Shown here: positions 22,289 to 30,957 of the stretch, one piece after another
Position numbering within the stretch: the stretch's first letter is position 1
Layout: each line of letters opens with the position of its first letter
NCBI GenBank assembly: GCA_030038415.1
Contig: JASHOX010000002.1
Coordinates: 1 to 45,604, forward strand
Reading direction: 5' to 3'
DNA length: 45,604 nucleotides
From: Xanthobacteraceae bacterium
Lineage (GTDB): Bacteria; Pseudomonadota; Alphaproteobacteria; Rhizobiales; Xanthobacteraceae
The notes under the pieces: generated by a model
Databases searched by the model: none
The model's input: the letters and a program-made list of their open reading frames with translations, nothing else
Told to the model about the DNA's origin: nothing
Program-made: the position numbers and the translations under genes

Positions 22289-23131
22289 ATGAAAACCATT
22301 CTCGTTCCGACCGAACACGGGTCCACCATGGTTTCGGCCTTGGACACTGCGCTGCTCTTGGCGCAGAAATTCGACAGCTGCATCGAGGGCTTTCCGCTCC
22401 GCCCAGCCGTCGCCGATCTCGTCGCTATGGACCCCGACAGCGGACTGACCATGGTCGCGGTGAAGGAGAACGACGCCGAGATGGTGCGCCAGGCGGAAAC
22501 GCTGTTCCGCTCCTTCATGGAGAACCACAACATCGCTGTCCGCGCCGGCGAGGGCCAGGCTACGCTGTCCTGGGCGTGGCTTAACGACGCGCCCAGCGGG
22601 CACGATTTCGTCGGCAGCTACGGCCGCATCTTCGACATGATCGTACTGGCGCGGCCGGGCGATGAATGGCAAAGCCCGTCCATGATCACGCTGGAATCTG
22701 CTTTGTTCGAGAGTGGCCGCCCGGTGCTCATCGCGCCGCCCAATTCGCCGCGCTCGCTCGGCACCAATGTCCTGGTCGCCTGGAATAACTCGACCGAACA
22801 GGCGCGCACCATGGCGGACGCCATGCCGCTATTACGCCGCGCCGACCGCATCACCATCTTGACCGTCGAGGGCGCGACCGTCGCCGGCCCGAGCGGCGAG
22901 CAGATGGCGCGCTCGTTGATGATGAACGGCATCGCCGCCGACGCGATCACCTTAAAGCCCGCCGGCAAGCGCAGCGCCGGCGAAACCATCCTCGCCAAGG
23001 CCGACGAGCTCGGCTGCGACCTCATCGTCAAGGGCGCCTATACGCAAAGCCGCCTGCGCCAGATGATTTTCGGCGGCACCACGCGGCACATCCTCGCCAA
23101 TGCGAAACTGCCGGTACTGATGGCGCATTGA
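22289..23131 (+). CDS. Universal stress protein with two Usp domains
   Basis: 280 residues. MKTILVPTEHGSTMVSALDTALLLAQKFDS opens the first UspA domain. The second begins at NVLVAWNNSTEQARTMADAMPLLRRADRITILTVEG and ends in LGCDLIVKGAYTQSRLRQMIFGGTTRHILANAKLPVLMAH, with the G-2x-G-9x-G(S/T) nucleotide-binding pattern approximated by GAYTQSRLRQMIFGGTTRHI. Such tandem Usp proteins respond to stress and sometimes bind ATP. It ends 47 bases before the DoxX gene and probably forms an operon with it. Confidence 0.92.
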   Translation: MKTILVPTEHGSTMVSALDTALLLAQKFDSCIEGFPLRPAVADLVAMDPDSGLTMVAVKENDAEMVRQAETLFRSFMENHNIAVRAGEGQATLSWAWLNDAPSGHDFVGSYGRIFDMIVLARPGDEWQSPSMITLESALFESGRPVLIAPPNSPRSLGTNVLVAWNNSTEQARTMADAMPLLRRADRITILTVEGATVAGPSGEQMARSLMMNGIAADAITLKPAGKRSAGETILAKADELGCDLIVKGAYTQSRLRQMIFGGTTRHILANAKLPVLMAH

Positions 23132-23178
23132 GCGAACGCCGCGAGCATCGCGTAAATCTGTCCCGCCGAATCCAAGAG

Positions 23179-23652
23179 ATGAACGAAACGCACCTGGTCT
23201 TTCCGCAACTGGAGACCGTCTACCGCACGCTGGCGCCGATCAGCGAAGCGCTGCTGCGCGTCGTCGTCGGACTTTGGATGGTGCCGCACGGCCTGCGCAT
23301 GGCTTTCGGCCTCTTCCCCGGCACCGGCATCCGCCAGAGCAACGTGCGCATGCTGGCGGTCGATCTCGAAACTTGGGGTTATCGCCCGGGCTGGCTGTGG
23401 GCGCCTTTGATCGCCGCGACCGAGCTCATCGCCGGCCCGATGCTAGCGCTCGGACTGTTCACGCGGGCGGCCTCGGTGCCGCTCGTGCTGTTCCTGATGG
23501 TGACGAATTTCGAGCGCTGGCGGGTCGGCCGCTATTTTTGGAACAAGCTCGGCCTCGAATATACGTTGATGTGGCTCGTGGCGACGTTCTATTTCCTGGT
23601 TCACGGCGGCGGCGCCTATTCGCTCGACCGTTTCATCGGCTGGGAATTTTAA
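23179..23652 (+). CDS. DoxX family membrane protein
   Basis: 157 residues from ATG 23179 (AAGAG just before it); the frame is open further upstream over the usp end. There are four membrane segments: ISEALLRVVVGLWMVPHGL, LWAPLIAATELIAGPMLALGLF, ASVPLVLFLMVTNF and LEYTLMWLVATFYFLVHGG. The RVVVGLWMVPHGLRM and ATELIAGPMLALGLFTR blocks are typical of DoxX/DoxD. Members are proposed to link quinone or redox chemistry at the membrane. The stop at 23652 sits in the ribosome-binding site of the next gene, so it is cotranscribed with the hydrolases. Confidence 0.85.
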   Translation: MNETHLVFPQLETVYRTLAPISEALLRVVVGLWMVPHGLRMAFGLFPGTGIRQSNVRMLAVDLETWGYRPGWLWAPLIAATELIAGPMLALGLFTRAASVPLVLFLMVTNFERWRVGRYFWNKLGLEYTLMWLVATFYFLVHGGGAYSLDRFIGWEF

Positions 23653-23663
23653 AGGAGCTGGAT

Positions 23664-24446
23664 TTGCCGTTTATCGACGCCAATGGCGTGAGCCTGCATT
23701 ACGCGCTTGCCGGCGCGGCCGGTCGCTCCGTCGTGCTCATGCACGAACTTGGCGGGACGTTGCAGTCCTGGGACGCCGTAGCGCCACGGCTCGCCGCGCG
23801 GTTTCGCGTGTTGCGCTACGACCAGCGCGGCGCCGGCGCGTCGGAAAAAGTGCGCCAGGACTTCACTAATGAAACGCTGGTCGAGGATTTCGAGGCGCTC
23901 GCCAAGACGCTCGGGCTTGAGCCGCCCTATGCGTTTGTCACCGTTGCCGCGGCCGCGACCCAAGCGCTGCGCTTCCTCGAAAAGCACCCGGACCAGGTCG
24001 GTGCGTTGGTGCTATGCAATCCGGCGCCGGGGGTGGACCCTGCCCGCGCGGCGGCGCTCGACGAGCGCGCCGCCTTCGCCATGCGCGAGGGCATGCGCGC
24101 TTCGCTGCCGACGACATTGGCGCTGTCCTACCCGGCCAATCTCGGCGAGCGTGCCGCTTACGAAGCCTATCTCGGGCGCTATCTGGCGAACGACCCGGTC
24201 GGGTTCGGCCTCGCCTTCCGCTGCCTGGCGCGCACCAACATGCTGCACATGCTGCCACAGATTCGCTGCCCGACCATGGTTATCGCCGGCCGCTGCGATA
24301 CGGTGCGGCCGCATGCCGGCACGGCAGAGCTTGCGAAAAAGATTCCCGGCGCGCGTTTTGAATTGATCGAGGAAGCCGGCCACTTCATGCCGACGCAGGC
24401 GCCGCAGGCACTCGCCGCACTCATTGAAGACTTTCTGCCCCAGTGA
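23664..24446 (+). CDS. Alpha/beta hydrolase-fold protein lacking the nucleophile serine
   Basis: 260 residues from TTG 23664, supported by AAGGAG at 23652-23657. The fold is that of PcaD-type hydrolases: FRVLRYDQRGAGAS, VGALVLCNPAPGVD, CPTMVIAGRCDTVRP with the acid and IEEAGHFMPTQAPQAL with the histidine. The nucleophile elbow, normally G-x-S-x-G-G, reads TVAAAAT at residues 93-99, with Ala95 (codon 23946-23948) where the serine should be. The next gene encodes a relative with GLSMGG at the same place. It may be catalytically inactive or work without a covalent intermediate, as cofactor-free hydrolase-fold enzymes can. It is 11 bases after doxX. Confidence 0.85.
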   Translation: MPFIDANGVSLHYALAGAAGRSVVLMHELGGTLQSWDAVAPRLAARFRVLRYDQRGAGASEKVRQDFTNETLVEDFEALAKTLGLEPPYAFVTVAAAATQALRFLEKHPDQVGALVLCNPAPGVDPARAAALDERAAFAMREGMRASLPTTLALSYPANLGERAAYEAYLGRYLANDPVGFGLAFRCLARTNMLHMLPQIRCPTMVIAGRCDTVRPHAGTAELAKKIPGARFELIEEAGHFMPTQAPQALAALIEDFLPQ

Positions 24447-24479
24447 AAGCACAAGCCAAGTCATCAGTAGGTAAACAAC

Positions 24480-25259
24480 ATGAAAATCAAAGCCAACGGC
24501 ATCACCATCAATTATCAGATCGACGGCCCGGACAGCGCCCCGTGTCTTGTGTTCTCCAATTCGCTCGCGACGTCGCTTGCGATGTGGGACGAGCAGGCCG
24601 CGGCGCTGAAGGATTCCTATCGGGTGCTGCGCTACGACCAGCGCGGCCATGGCGCCAGCGACGCGCCGGCGGGACGCTACGCCTACGATACACTTCTTGC
24701 GGACGCGCTTGCTTTGCTCGACGCTTTGTCGATCAAGAAGGCGAATTTCGCCGGACTGTCGATGGGCGGCGCCACCGCGCTCGGATTGGCCGAGCGCCAT
24801 CCCGACCGCTTCGACCGCATCATCGTCTGCGATTCGCCATGCCAATCGACGCCGCAATCGAGCCAGCAATGGGAAGAACGCATTGTGGTCGCCCAAACGC
24901 AGGGCATCGACGCCTTGGTCGAGCCAACCGTTTCACGCTGGGTGCCGCCGGAAATCTTGGCGAAGAATCCGCCCCACGTCGAAAAAATCCGCGCCATGAT
25001 CCGCGCCACGCCGGTCAACGGTTTCATCGGCTGCGCCGCGGCGTTGGCCGATCACGATTACGCCTCTGCGGTCGCCGGCGTGAAGCGGCCGGTGCTGTTC
25101 CTGGTCGGCGAGAAGGACGCGCCCGCGCCCGCGATGCGTAAGCTCAACGAGAAGCTCCCGGGCTCGCGCTATGTCGAAATTCCCGGCGCCGGTCATATCT
25201 CGAACATGGACCGGCCGGCCGAATTCACCAAAGCCATTCGCGACTTTCTGGCAGCTTGA
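24480..25259 (+). CDS. Alpha/beta hydrolase, 3-oxoadipate enol-lactonase-like
   Basis: 259 residues. MKIKANGITINYQIDGPDSA, YRVLRYDQRGHGASDAPAG, NFAGLSMGGATALGLAERHP (nucleophile Ser94), LVGEKDAPAPAMRKLNEKLPG (acid region) and IPGAGHISNMDRPAEF (histidine) form a complete catalytic set in the PcaD style. 3-Oxoadipate enol-lactonase acts at the end of the protocatechuate and catechol ortho pathways, but no pcaB/pcaC genes are near, so the true substrate may differ. It is paralogous to the preceding gene, sharing RVLRYDQRG-GAS and ERHPDR/EKHPDQ, from which it is separated by 33 bases. Confidence 0.88.
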   Translation: MKIKANGITINYQIDGPDSAPCLVFSNSLATSLAMWDEQAAALKDSYRVLRYDQRGHGASDAPAGRYAYDTLLADALALLDALSIKKANFAGLSMGGATALGLAERHPDRFDRIIVCDSPCQSTPQSSQQWEERIVVAQTQGIDALVEPTVSRWVPPEILAKNPPHVEKIRAMIRATPVNGFIGCAAALADHDYASAVAGVKRPVLFLVGEKDAPAPAMRKLNEKLPGSRYVEIPGAGHISNMDRPAEFTKAIRDFLAA

Positions 25260-25462
25260 GCGACCGCGCTCGGCGCATCGCCCAACGTGCTGCGCCGGCT
25301 ATGCCAATTGCGAAGGACACGCATCGCGGCTTGCCGCTCCACGGCTTTGCAAACAGCCGGCCGAGCCACTATACCTTTGGCAAAGCCTTGCTTTTGCGGC
25401 AATGCCGCCAGGCTGCATTGCAATAAGGGACGCGGTTCCCGTCCTCTGAAGGAGAAAACGTC

Positions 25463-26680
25463 ATGGCAACGGTAACGATGAAGGCCCCTGCCCCGGGCGG
25501 GCTTTCCAACAAAGCGCGCGAATTGATGGAAGCCATCAATACCGACGCCGGCAAGCACAATATCTGGGTCCGCACCCAAGCCAATGCGCCGGCGCAACGG
25601 CCGTGGTTCAGCGAGACCTCGGGCGAAGGCTCCGGCCAGCTCGCAAGCGGCCGCGTTGCCGTCAACCAGATGAAGACCGTTCCCTATATGTGGAAGTGGA
25701 ACGAATATAACGGCTACCTCAAGCAGATTTCGGAAATCGCCAGCAAAGCTGACGTATCACCGATCGAATTCGCCGACCGCCAGAGCATTCTCTTGCTCAA
25801 TCCCGGATTGAACGGGCGCCTCCAAGTCACCAACACCATCCGCTGCGCCATCTCGATCTACAATCCGGGCGACGTCGCGCCGGTGCATTTGCACTCGCCG
25901 AACGCGAGCCGCACCATACTCTCCGACAAAGGCGGCTACACCGTCGTCGAAGGCGAGCGCGTTACGGCGAGCCGCGGCGATCTCATTCTCACCCCGAACG
26001 GAACTTGGCACGACCACGGCAACGATTCCGGCGAGCCGGTGATCTGGATTGACACGCTCGATTGGCCGCTGATGGAATTCCTCGATGCCGCCTGGGTCGA
26101 CCACAATATGCCCGGCGCCCAAGGCAACACCAATGTGCAAGCAGTCACCGTCAAGGAAGGCTATTCCCGCAACCTCTACAGCCATGGCGGCATCAAGCCG
26201 ACTTTCGTCGATCACCAGCGTGGCGTCGGCCACGCGCCGGCGCCGCTATTCCATTATCGGGGTGAGGACGTGAAGGAGATGCTGCACGCGCTACGCAACG
26301 AGAAGGGAGATCCCTACGAAGGCATCAAGGTTGACTTCGTCAATCCGGTGACCGGCGAGCCGGTTTTCAAGACGCTGAATTATTCGGCGCAGCTCCTGCG
26401 CCCCGGCGAGGAAACCGAATGGAAGCGCGAGACCGCCGGCACCTATTACGTCTGCATCGAAGGTTCGGGCGTCACCGAAGTCGGCGGCAAGCGCTTCGAA
26501 TGGGGCCATAACGATCTGTTCGTGGTGCCGAACTTCCTGTGGCGGCGCCACATCAATACCGGCAAGACGGACGCGGTGATCTACTCGGTGTCGGACGCTG
26601 CGCTGATGCGCAATATCGGCCAGTATTACGCGCAAGGCCGCGCCAGGGGCGGCGAAGTGACGGAACTGGTTTTGCACTAA
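25463..26680 (+). CDS. Gentisate 1,2-dioxygenase-like bicupin ring-cleavage dioxygenase
   Basis: 405 residues, preceded by GAAGGAG. It has two cupin domains. The N-terminal one shows the iron site in APVHLHSPNASRTIL plus TPNGTWHDHGNDSG, and the C-terminal one has YVCIEGSGVTEVGGKRFEWGHNDLFVVPNFLWRRHIN. This is the gentisate/1-hydroxy-2-naphthoate/salicylate dioxygenase family, which opens aromatic rings between carboxyl- and hydroxyl-bearing carbons without an extradiol diol. The exact substrate cannot be told. A gap of 203 bases with no gene precedes it. A terminator follows. Maleylpyruvate isomerase and fumarylpyruvate hydrolase genes are not adjacent. Confidence 0.9.
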   Translation: MATVTMKAPAPGGLSNKARELMEAINTDAGKHNIWVRTQANAPAQRPWFSETSGEGSGQLASGRVAVNQMKTVPYMWKWNEYNGYLKQISEIASKADVSPIEFADRQSILLLNPGLNGRLQVTNTIRCAISIYNPGDVAPVHLHSPNASRTILSDKGGYTVVEGERVTASRGDLILTPNGTWHDHGNDSGEPVIWIDTLDWPLMEFLDAAWVDHNMPGAQGNTNVQAVTVKEGYSRNLYSHGGIKPTFVDHQRGVGHAPAPLFHYRGEDVKEMLHALRNEKGDPYEGIKVDFVNPVTGEPVFKTLNYSAQLLRPGEETEWKRETAGTYYVCIEGSGVTEVGGKRFEWGHNDLFVVPNFLWRRHINTGKTDAVIYSVSDAALMRNIGQYYAQGRARGGEVTELVLH

Positions 26681-26691
26681 GCCGCCGCGAC

Positions 26692-26729
26692 CAAAAATCG
26701 GAGCGCGGTCCAGCCCGCACTCCGATTTA
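26692..26729. terminator. Bidirectional intrinsic terminator
   Basis: AATCGGAG and GCGG (26696-26708) pair with CCGC and CTCCGATT (26715-26727), with a single C-A mismatch. An A run precedes and a T run follows. It serves the dioxygenase gene and the convergent small secreted-protein gene. Confidence 0.85.
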
Positions 26730-26752
26730 TCTGCGCCGCTTATTAGAGTTGC

Positions 26753-27112
26753 TCAGGCGCCTTTCAGCTTCGTGTTGCATTGGCTCCAGTAGCCGTTATG
26801 CGCCAGCCACTTCAGACCGCCATTGGCGTTGGTTTTCTTATTGGCCCGGTACTGATCGAGGCAGGTTTTCCGGCGGGCCCTGCCGGGGGTGTCCTTTGAA
26901 TATTTGGAATCGACGCTGCTCGGGAACACGGCGCTGCCGGCGGCCGTGGTAGCCGGCGCAGCCGCCGCTGCGGGCTTCGGCGCGGCGGCCGGAGCAGCTG
27001 CCGGCGCGGCGGCCGGAGCCTGCGCCTGGGCGACTGCCGGCGCCGACGTCGCTTGCACCGCGACAGCCGCCAACATCGCGGCGGCACATAACGCAACATA
27101 ACGCATGGTCAT
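26753..27112 (-). CDS. Small secreted Ala/Pro-rich protein of unknown function
   Basis: 119 residues from ATG 27112. It has a signal peptide (LCAAAMLAAVAVQATSAPAVAQA), a low-complexity Ala-Pro stretch of about 35 residues, and a compact C-terminal domain GRARRKTCLDQYRANKKTNA followed by NGGLKWLAHNGYWSQCNTKL with two cysteines that could pair. I recognise this C-terminal motif as frequent in bradyrhizobial secreted proteins but know no function. GGGA lies a few bases before the ATG; an alternative ATG is two codons in. It is convergent with the dioxygenase and shares its terminator. Confidence 0.75.
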   Translation of the reverse strand: MTMRYVALCAAAMLAAVAVQATSAPAVAQAQAPAAAPAAAPAAAPKPAAAAAPATTAAGSAVFPSSVDSKYSKDTPGRARRKTCLDQYRANKKTNANGGLKWLAHNGYWSQCNTKLKGA

Positions 27113-27254
27113 GGCTGGGATCCCCCGTGTTGTGTAGCCAGCGTTCAAGCCCCCGGCCGAACCCGAAATGGCCGCAACGATCCGCTACAACCCTGAGTGT
27201 GCCACGGGCGTCGAGCGAAGAAAAGCTGGGTGTCACGACGTGACGTGAGGGGGC

Positions 27255-28007
27255 CTATTTCCTCGGCTCGTGGTCATGCTGATGACCGATCATGTCGCCG
27301 CACCCGGCGCGGGTGGCCCAATATTCCCAGGCGCGCCAGGTTTCGGTGGAGGCCGGCTTATAGCCCGCGGCACGCGCGGCGATCTCGCCCTTGGACAATG
27401 GCTTCGGCTTGCCGCCCATGCGTATCGCGTTCATCTGCACGCGGGCATTGCGCGGCAGATAGACCGACAGCCGCACGACCTCGATGATCGAACGCGCGGC
27501 GGAGGCAAAACCGTGGCCGCGCATCAATGCGACATTGCCTTTGCCCAAGCATTTCGCGAGGTCACGCCCCTGCGCCATATTGCGCACCAACAGGTCGGTC
27601 TCGCCGAACTTCTTGCGGATGTCCCACACCGGTACCTTGCCGCCGATAAAGCTGCCGGAATGGATCACCGGCTCGAGCGGCTTGTTGATGATGCCGAACG
27701 GCAGCGTGTCTTCGGCGTGGGCATGAACCACTGCCATCACGTCCGGCCGCGCTTCAAAGATCGCTGCATGGATAAAACGTTCGAGATAGGGTTGGCGCTT
27801 GTCGCTGACCGGCTCACCCTCCTGGTCGAACTCGATCAGATCGTGACGTTCGACCAGTTCCGGCGCGCGGGAGCGCGACAGGAAGAAGCGTTTTGGGTTG
27901 TCGGGATGCCGCACGCTGATGTGACCATAGGCATCGACCACGTCTTCGTTGGACAGGATGCGGTTGGCAACGACAAGATCGCGCAAGAGATCGTCGAGTT
28001 GGCTCAT
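27255..28007 (-). CDS. Class II aldolase/adducin family protein (possible aromatic decarboxylase)
   Basis: 250 residues. The zinc site is seen in VMAVVHAHAEDTLPFGI (HxH) and ALMRGHGFASAARSIIEVV, with a third region HSGSFIGGKVPVWDIR. The family covers fuculose-phosphate and ribulose-phosphate aldolases, and also non-oxidative decarboxylases of dihydroxy-aromatic acids such as 3,4-dihydroxyphthalate decarboxylase of Arthrobacter-type phthalate clusters. Given its neighbours, the second role is a serious option (inference). It lies 45 bases after the 4,5-dihydroxyphthalate-decarboxylase-like gene in the same direction and may be cotranscribed with it. Confidence 0.85.
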   Translation of the reverse strand: MSQLDDLLRDLVVANRILSNEDVVDAYGHISVRHPDNPKRFFLSRSRAPELVERHDLIEFDQEGEPVSDKRQPYLERFIHAAIFEARPDVMAVVHAHAEDTLPFGIINKPLEPVIHSGSFIGGKVPVWDIRKKFGETDLLVRNMAQGRDLAKCLGKGNVALMRGHGFASAARSIIEVVRLSVYLPRNARVQMNAIRMGGKPKPLSKGEIAARAAGYKPASTETWRAWEYWATRAGCGDMIGHQHDHEPRK

Positions 28008-28052
28008 GTCGGTCGTCCCTTGTGAATAGAAAATTTCGGGCAGGCCGCCGGG

Positions 28053-29033
28053 TCAGCCGTAGGTAGGCACGAACAGATCATCGACCTTCACCGGCGCGAC
28101 GATCAAGCCCAAATCCTGCTGGTATTGCACCAGCGCTTCCAGCGTCTGCCGGTTCGGCTCGACGCCGTACGGCCACGGATCGCCGTTGAATACCTCCCAG
28201 ATGTCGTCGATCTCACGCATCAAGAACGGCGTCATGTAGCGCACGGCGCGCAGGTTGAAGAGCTTCTCCAGCGCGATCTTCTTCGATTTGACGAAGGCGT
28301 CGTAGAGACTCGTGGCGACGAATGGATAGCGCTCGTAGACGCTCTTCTTGATCGCCACCAGATGCATGATCGGATAGATTTTCTTGCGCCTGTAGAGATC
28401 GATATCGCGCGCGACGTAGTCGGGAAACAGCCGCACGATGTCGGGATTGGAGCGGATTTCCTCGGGTAGGCTGGTACCGAGCGTCGCGTCGATCTCGCCC
28501 GCGGCGAGGAGTTGACCGAGCGTCTTCTTCGTCTTGTTGTTTTCGATCGAGACTTGCTTCAGGAGCGGCAGGACCGTCGGGCTGCCGTGCGAGCCCGCGG
28601 TATTCATCGCGCTCTGCAGCCATTGAACCTTCGACAGATCGACCCCGAACTCGCGGTGCAGGATACCATTGATGAAGATGGCCGCCGTCATGGTGTAGAG
28701 CGGCACGCCGATGCGCTTGCCCGCGAGGTCCTTCGCCGTCTTGATGCCGGATTTGCGGTTAATGGCGATGAAACCGAGCCGGAAGGCGATCGACGGAAAT
28801 ACCGGAATGGCGACGAACGGGCATTCCTTGTTGGCAAAGCGCTGGACGAATTCGGACGAGGAATATTCCGCGACGTCGAACTCCTGGCCGCCCGACATGC
28901 GGTCGAAGATCGGCCGCGGCTGATCGATGGCAATGAAATTGAGATCGATGCCGTCCGGCTTCACCTCGCCGGTGTAGAGCGCCTGCATCCGGTCATAGAG
29001 CGCGCAGGCAAACGACAACTGCAACTTCGGCAT
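28053..29033 (-). CDS. 4,5-dihydroxyphthalate decarboxylase-like / NMT1-like protein
   Basis: 326 residues from ATG 29033 (MPKLQLSFACALYDRMQALY), with GGAGG about 11 bases upstream and no signal peptide. The sequence follows 4,5-dihydroxyphthalate decarboxylase: LYDRMQALYTGEVKPDGIDLNFI, MSGGQEFDVAEYSSSEFV, FVAIPVFPSIAFRL and AKDLAGKRIGVPLYTMTAAIFINGIL. This family shares its fold with periplasmic-binding proteins; some members are decarboxylases of phthalate degradation, others may be solute-binding proteins. Absence of a signal peptide favours an intracellular enzyme. It lies between the fadD-like and class II aldolase genes on the same strand. Confidence 0.82.
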   Translation of the reverse strand: MPKLQLSFACALYDRMQALYTGEVKPDGIDLNFIAIDQPRPIFDRMSGGQEFDVAEYSSSEFVQRFANKECPFVAIPVFPSIAFRLGFIAINRKSGIKTAKDLAGKRIGVPLYTMTAAIFINGILHREFGVDLSKVQWLQSAMNTAGSHGSPTVLPLLKQVSIENNKTKKTLGQLLAAGEIDATLGTSLPEEIRSNPDIVRLFPDYVARDIDLYRRKKIYPIMHLVAIKKSVYERYPFVATSLYDAFVKSKKIALEKLFNLRAVRYMTPFLMREIDDIWEVFNGDPWPYGVEPNRQTLEALVQYQQDLGLIVAPVKVDDLFVPTYG

Positions 29034-29129
29034 GGGCGCGGCATCCTCCCAGGTATTTTCTGCGGCATTACGGTTAGCACGCTCATTTCCGAGCAGGAAG
29101 GCCGACAAGCCTCGTCGAATTGCATGCCG

Positions 29130-30830
29130 TCAATGCAGCTCTTTGCGCAAAATCTTGCCGATATTGCTCTTCGGCAATTCGTCGCGAAATTCGATGATAG
29201 TAGGACGCTTATAGGCGACGAGCCGATCGTGCAGGAATTTGGACAGATCGGCTTTGGTGAGCGCAGGATCGCGCTTGACGACAAAAAGCTTGACCGCCTG
29301 CCCGGTGCGCAAATCGGGCACGCCGATCACGGCGGCTTCGAGCACGCCGGGGTCAAGCATGGCGATGTCCTCGACTTCATTGGGGAACACCTTGAAGCCG
29401 GAGACGTTGATCATGTCCTTCTTGCGGTCGAGCAAGCGCAGGAATCCGTCGGCGTCGAACGCCCCGATATCGCCCGTCTTCAGCCAGCCGTCGGCGGTAA
29501 GCACCTGCGCCGTCTCGTCGGGCCGCTGCCAATAACCGAGCATCACCTGCGGACCGCGCACCCAGACCTCGCCGGCCTCGCCGACGGCAAGTTCCCTCCC
29601 AGCATCATCGCGAATGGTGACCTCGGTCGAGGGCACCGGCAGGCCGACGGTGCCCCGCTTCGGATTAAAGAACGGATTGATGCAGACGACCGGCGAAGCT
29701 TCGGTGAGGCCGTAGCCCTCGACCAATTCGCTGCCGGTAATGTCGCGCCAGCGCCGCGCCACTTCGCTCTGCACCGCGGCGCCGCCGCCGACCGCAACCC
29801 GTAGCGCGCTGAAATCCAAGTGGGCGAATTCGGGCGTGTCGACCAGTGCGTTGAACAGGGTGTTGACGCCGGACATCCAGGTGATCTTGGCGTGGCGCAT
29901 GGTGCGAATGAGCCGGTGCAGATCGCGCGGGTCGGGAATGAGAAAGTCCAGTCCGCCGAACAGCGCGAAGCTCAACAGGTTCGCCGTCAGCGAGAAGATG
30001 TGATAGAGCGGCAGCGGTGTGAGCACGCGCTCCGCCTCCGGCCGCACGCCGGCTCCGCTCCAGGCGCAGCACTGCAGCGTGTTCGCGATCAGATTACGGT
30101 GGGTGATCATGGCGCCCTTGGCCACGCCTGTCGTCCCACCAGTATATTGCAGCAAGGCGACGTCGCCGGCGCGCACCTGCGCATCCCGATAGCGCTCGCT
30201 CGGCGCCCGGTCGCAGGCGTCCTGCAACATCGTGAAATTGTCGAAGTGCCAAGCCGGCACCGCGCGCGCGATATAGGAATTGGCGATATTGAAGGCCCAG
30301 CGCTTGAGGGTGGGCACGAAATCGCCGAGCCGAGCCACCACGACGTGGCGGATTTTCGTGGCGGCGATGATCTCTTGCAGCTTGTGGGCGAAATTTTCCA
30401 TGATGACGATGACGACGGCGCCGGAATCGGCGAGCTGCTCGTGCAATTCGCGCGGCGTGTAGAGCGGATTGACGTTGACGACGATCATGCCAGCGCGCAA
30501 CGCGCCGAGGAACGTGACCGGATAAGCCAGCATATTTGGCAGCATGATCGCGACGCGGTCGCCCGGCCGGCAATTCGCCTCCTCGACCAGGAAAGCCGCA
30601 AAATCCCGGCTGTCGCGATCCCATTCCGCATAGGTCATCTGCGCGCTTAAGCACTCGAAGGCGGGATGGGCGGAATGCTGCCGGCACGCTTCGATCAGCA
30701 TCGCCGACAACGACGGGTAGGCGTCGGGATCGATGGTTGCCGGCACGCCGGAGGGATAGGACGCGAGCCAGATGGGCTGCTGCCCCTTGCTTTTCGTCGG
30801 CGCGACCTCGCTCTGTATTCCGAGCGTCAT
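29130..30830 (-). CDS. FadD-like AMP-forming acyl-CoA ligase
   Basis: 566 residues. The adenylate-forming motifs are in order: P-loop YTGGTTGVAKGAMITHRN, LPLYHIFSLT, VEGYGLTEASPVV, GWLKTGDIGAFDADGFLRLLDRKKDMINVSGFKVFPNEVED, and the catalytic lysine near the end in PKSNIGKILRKEL. It is close to long-chain fatty-acid CoA ligases in length and motifs, but members also activate aryl and alkanoic acids. It begins a minus-strand gene set (ligase, decarboxylase-like, aldolase) and is divergent from the importer genes. CoA activation of the imported acid is a plausible role (inference). Confidence 0.9.
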   Translation of the reverse strand: MTLGIQSEVAPTKSKGQQPIWLASYPSGVPATIDPDAYPSLSAMLIEACRQHSAHPAFECLSAQMTYAEWDRDSRDFAAFLVEEANCRPGDRVAIMLPNMLAYPVTFLGALRAGMIVVNVNPLYTPRELHEQLADSGAVVIVIMENFAHKLQEIIAATKIRHVVVARLGDFVPTLKRWAFNIANSYIARAVPAWHFDNFTMLQDACDRAPSERYRDAQVRAGDVALLQYTGGTTGVAKGAMITHRNLIANTLQCCAWSGAGVRPEAERVLTPLPLYHIFSLTANLLSFALFGGLDFLIPDPRDLHRLIRTMRHAKITWMSGVNTLFNALVDTPEFAHLDFSALRVAVGGGAAVQSEVARRWRDITGSELVEGYGLTEASPVVCINPFFNPKRGTVGLPVPSTEVTIRDDAGRELAVGEAGEVWVRGPQVMLGYWQRPDETAQVLTADGWLKTGDIGAFDADGFLRLLDRKKDMINVSGFKVFPNEVEDIAMLDPGVLEAAVIGVPDLRTGQAVKLFVVKRDPALTKADLSKFLHDRLVAYKRPTIIEFRDELPKSNIGKILRKELH

Positions 30831-30957
30831 ACAATCCCCGGCTGCTCAACCCTCAAGGCCATTCTGCGGCATCATGGTTGATTCTATCATCGAATGCCTA
30901 TGGGATAATATCTCGCAAGCCGCGCCAAAGACTAAACGAAATCGGAGGGAGGTTGGT

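Noticed and set aside
28053..29033. Reading this gene simply as an ABC solute-binding protein
   Set aside because: The mature-length protein has no signal peptide from the best start and follows the 4,5-dihydroxyphthalate decarboxylase pattern; a true binding protein with signal peptide is encoded at 30958. The alternative is kept only as a minor option.
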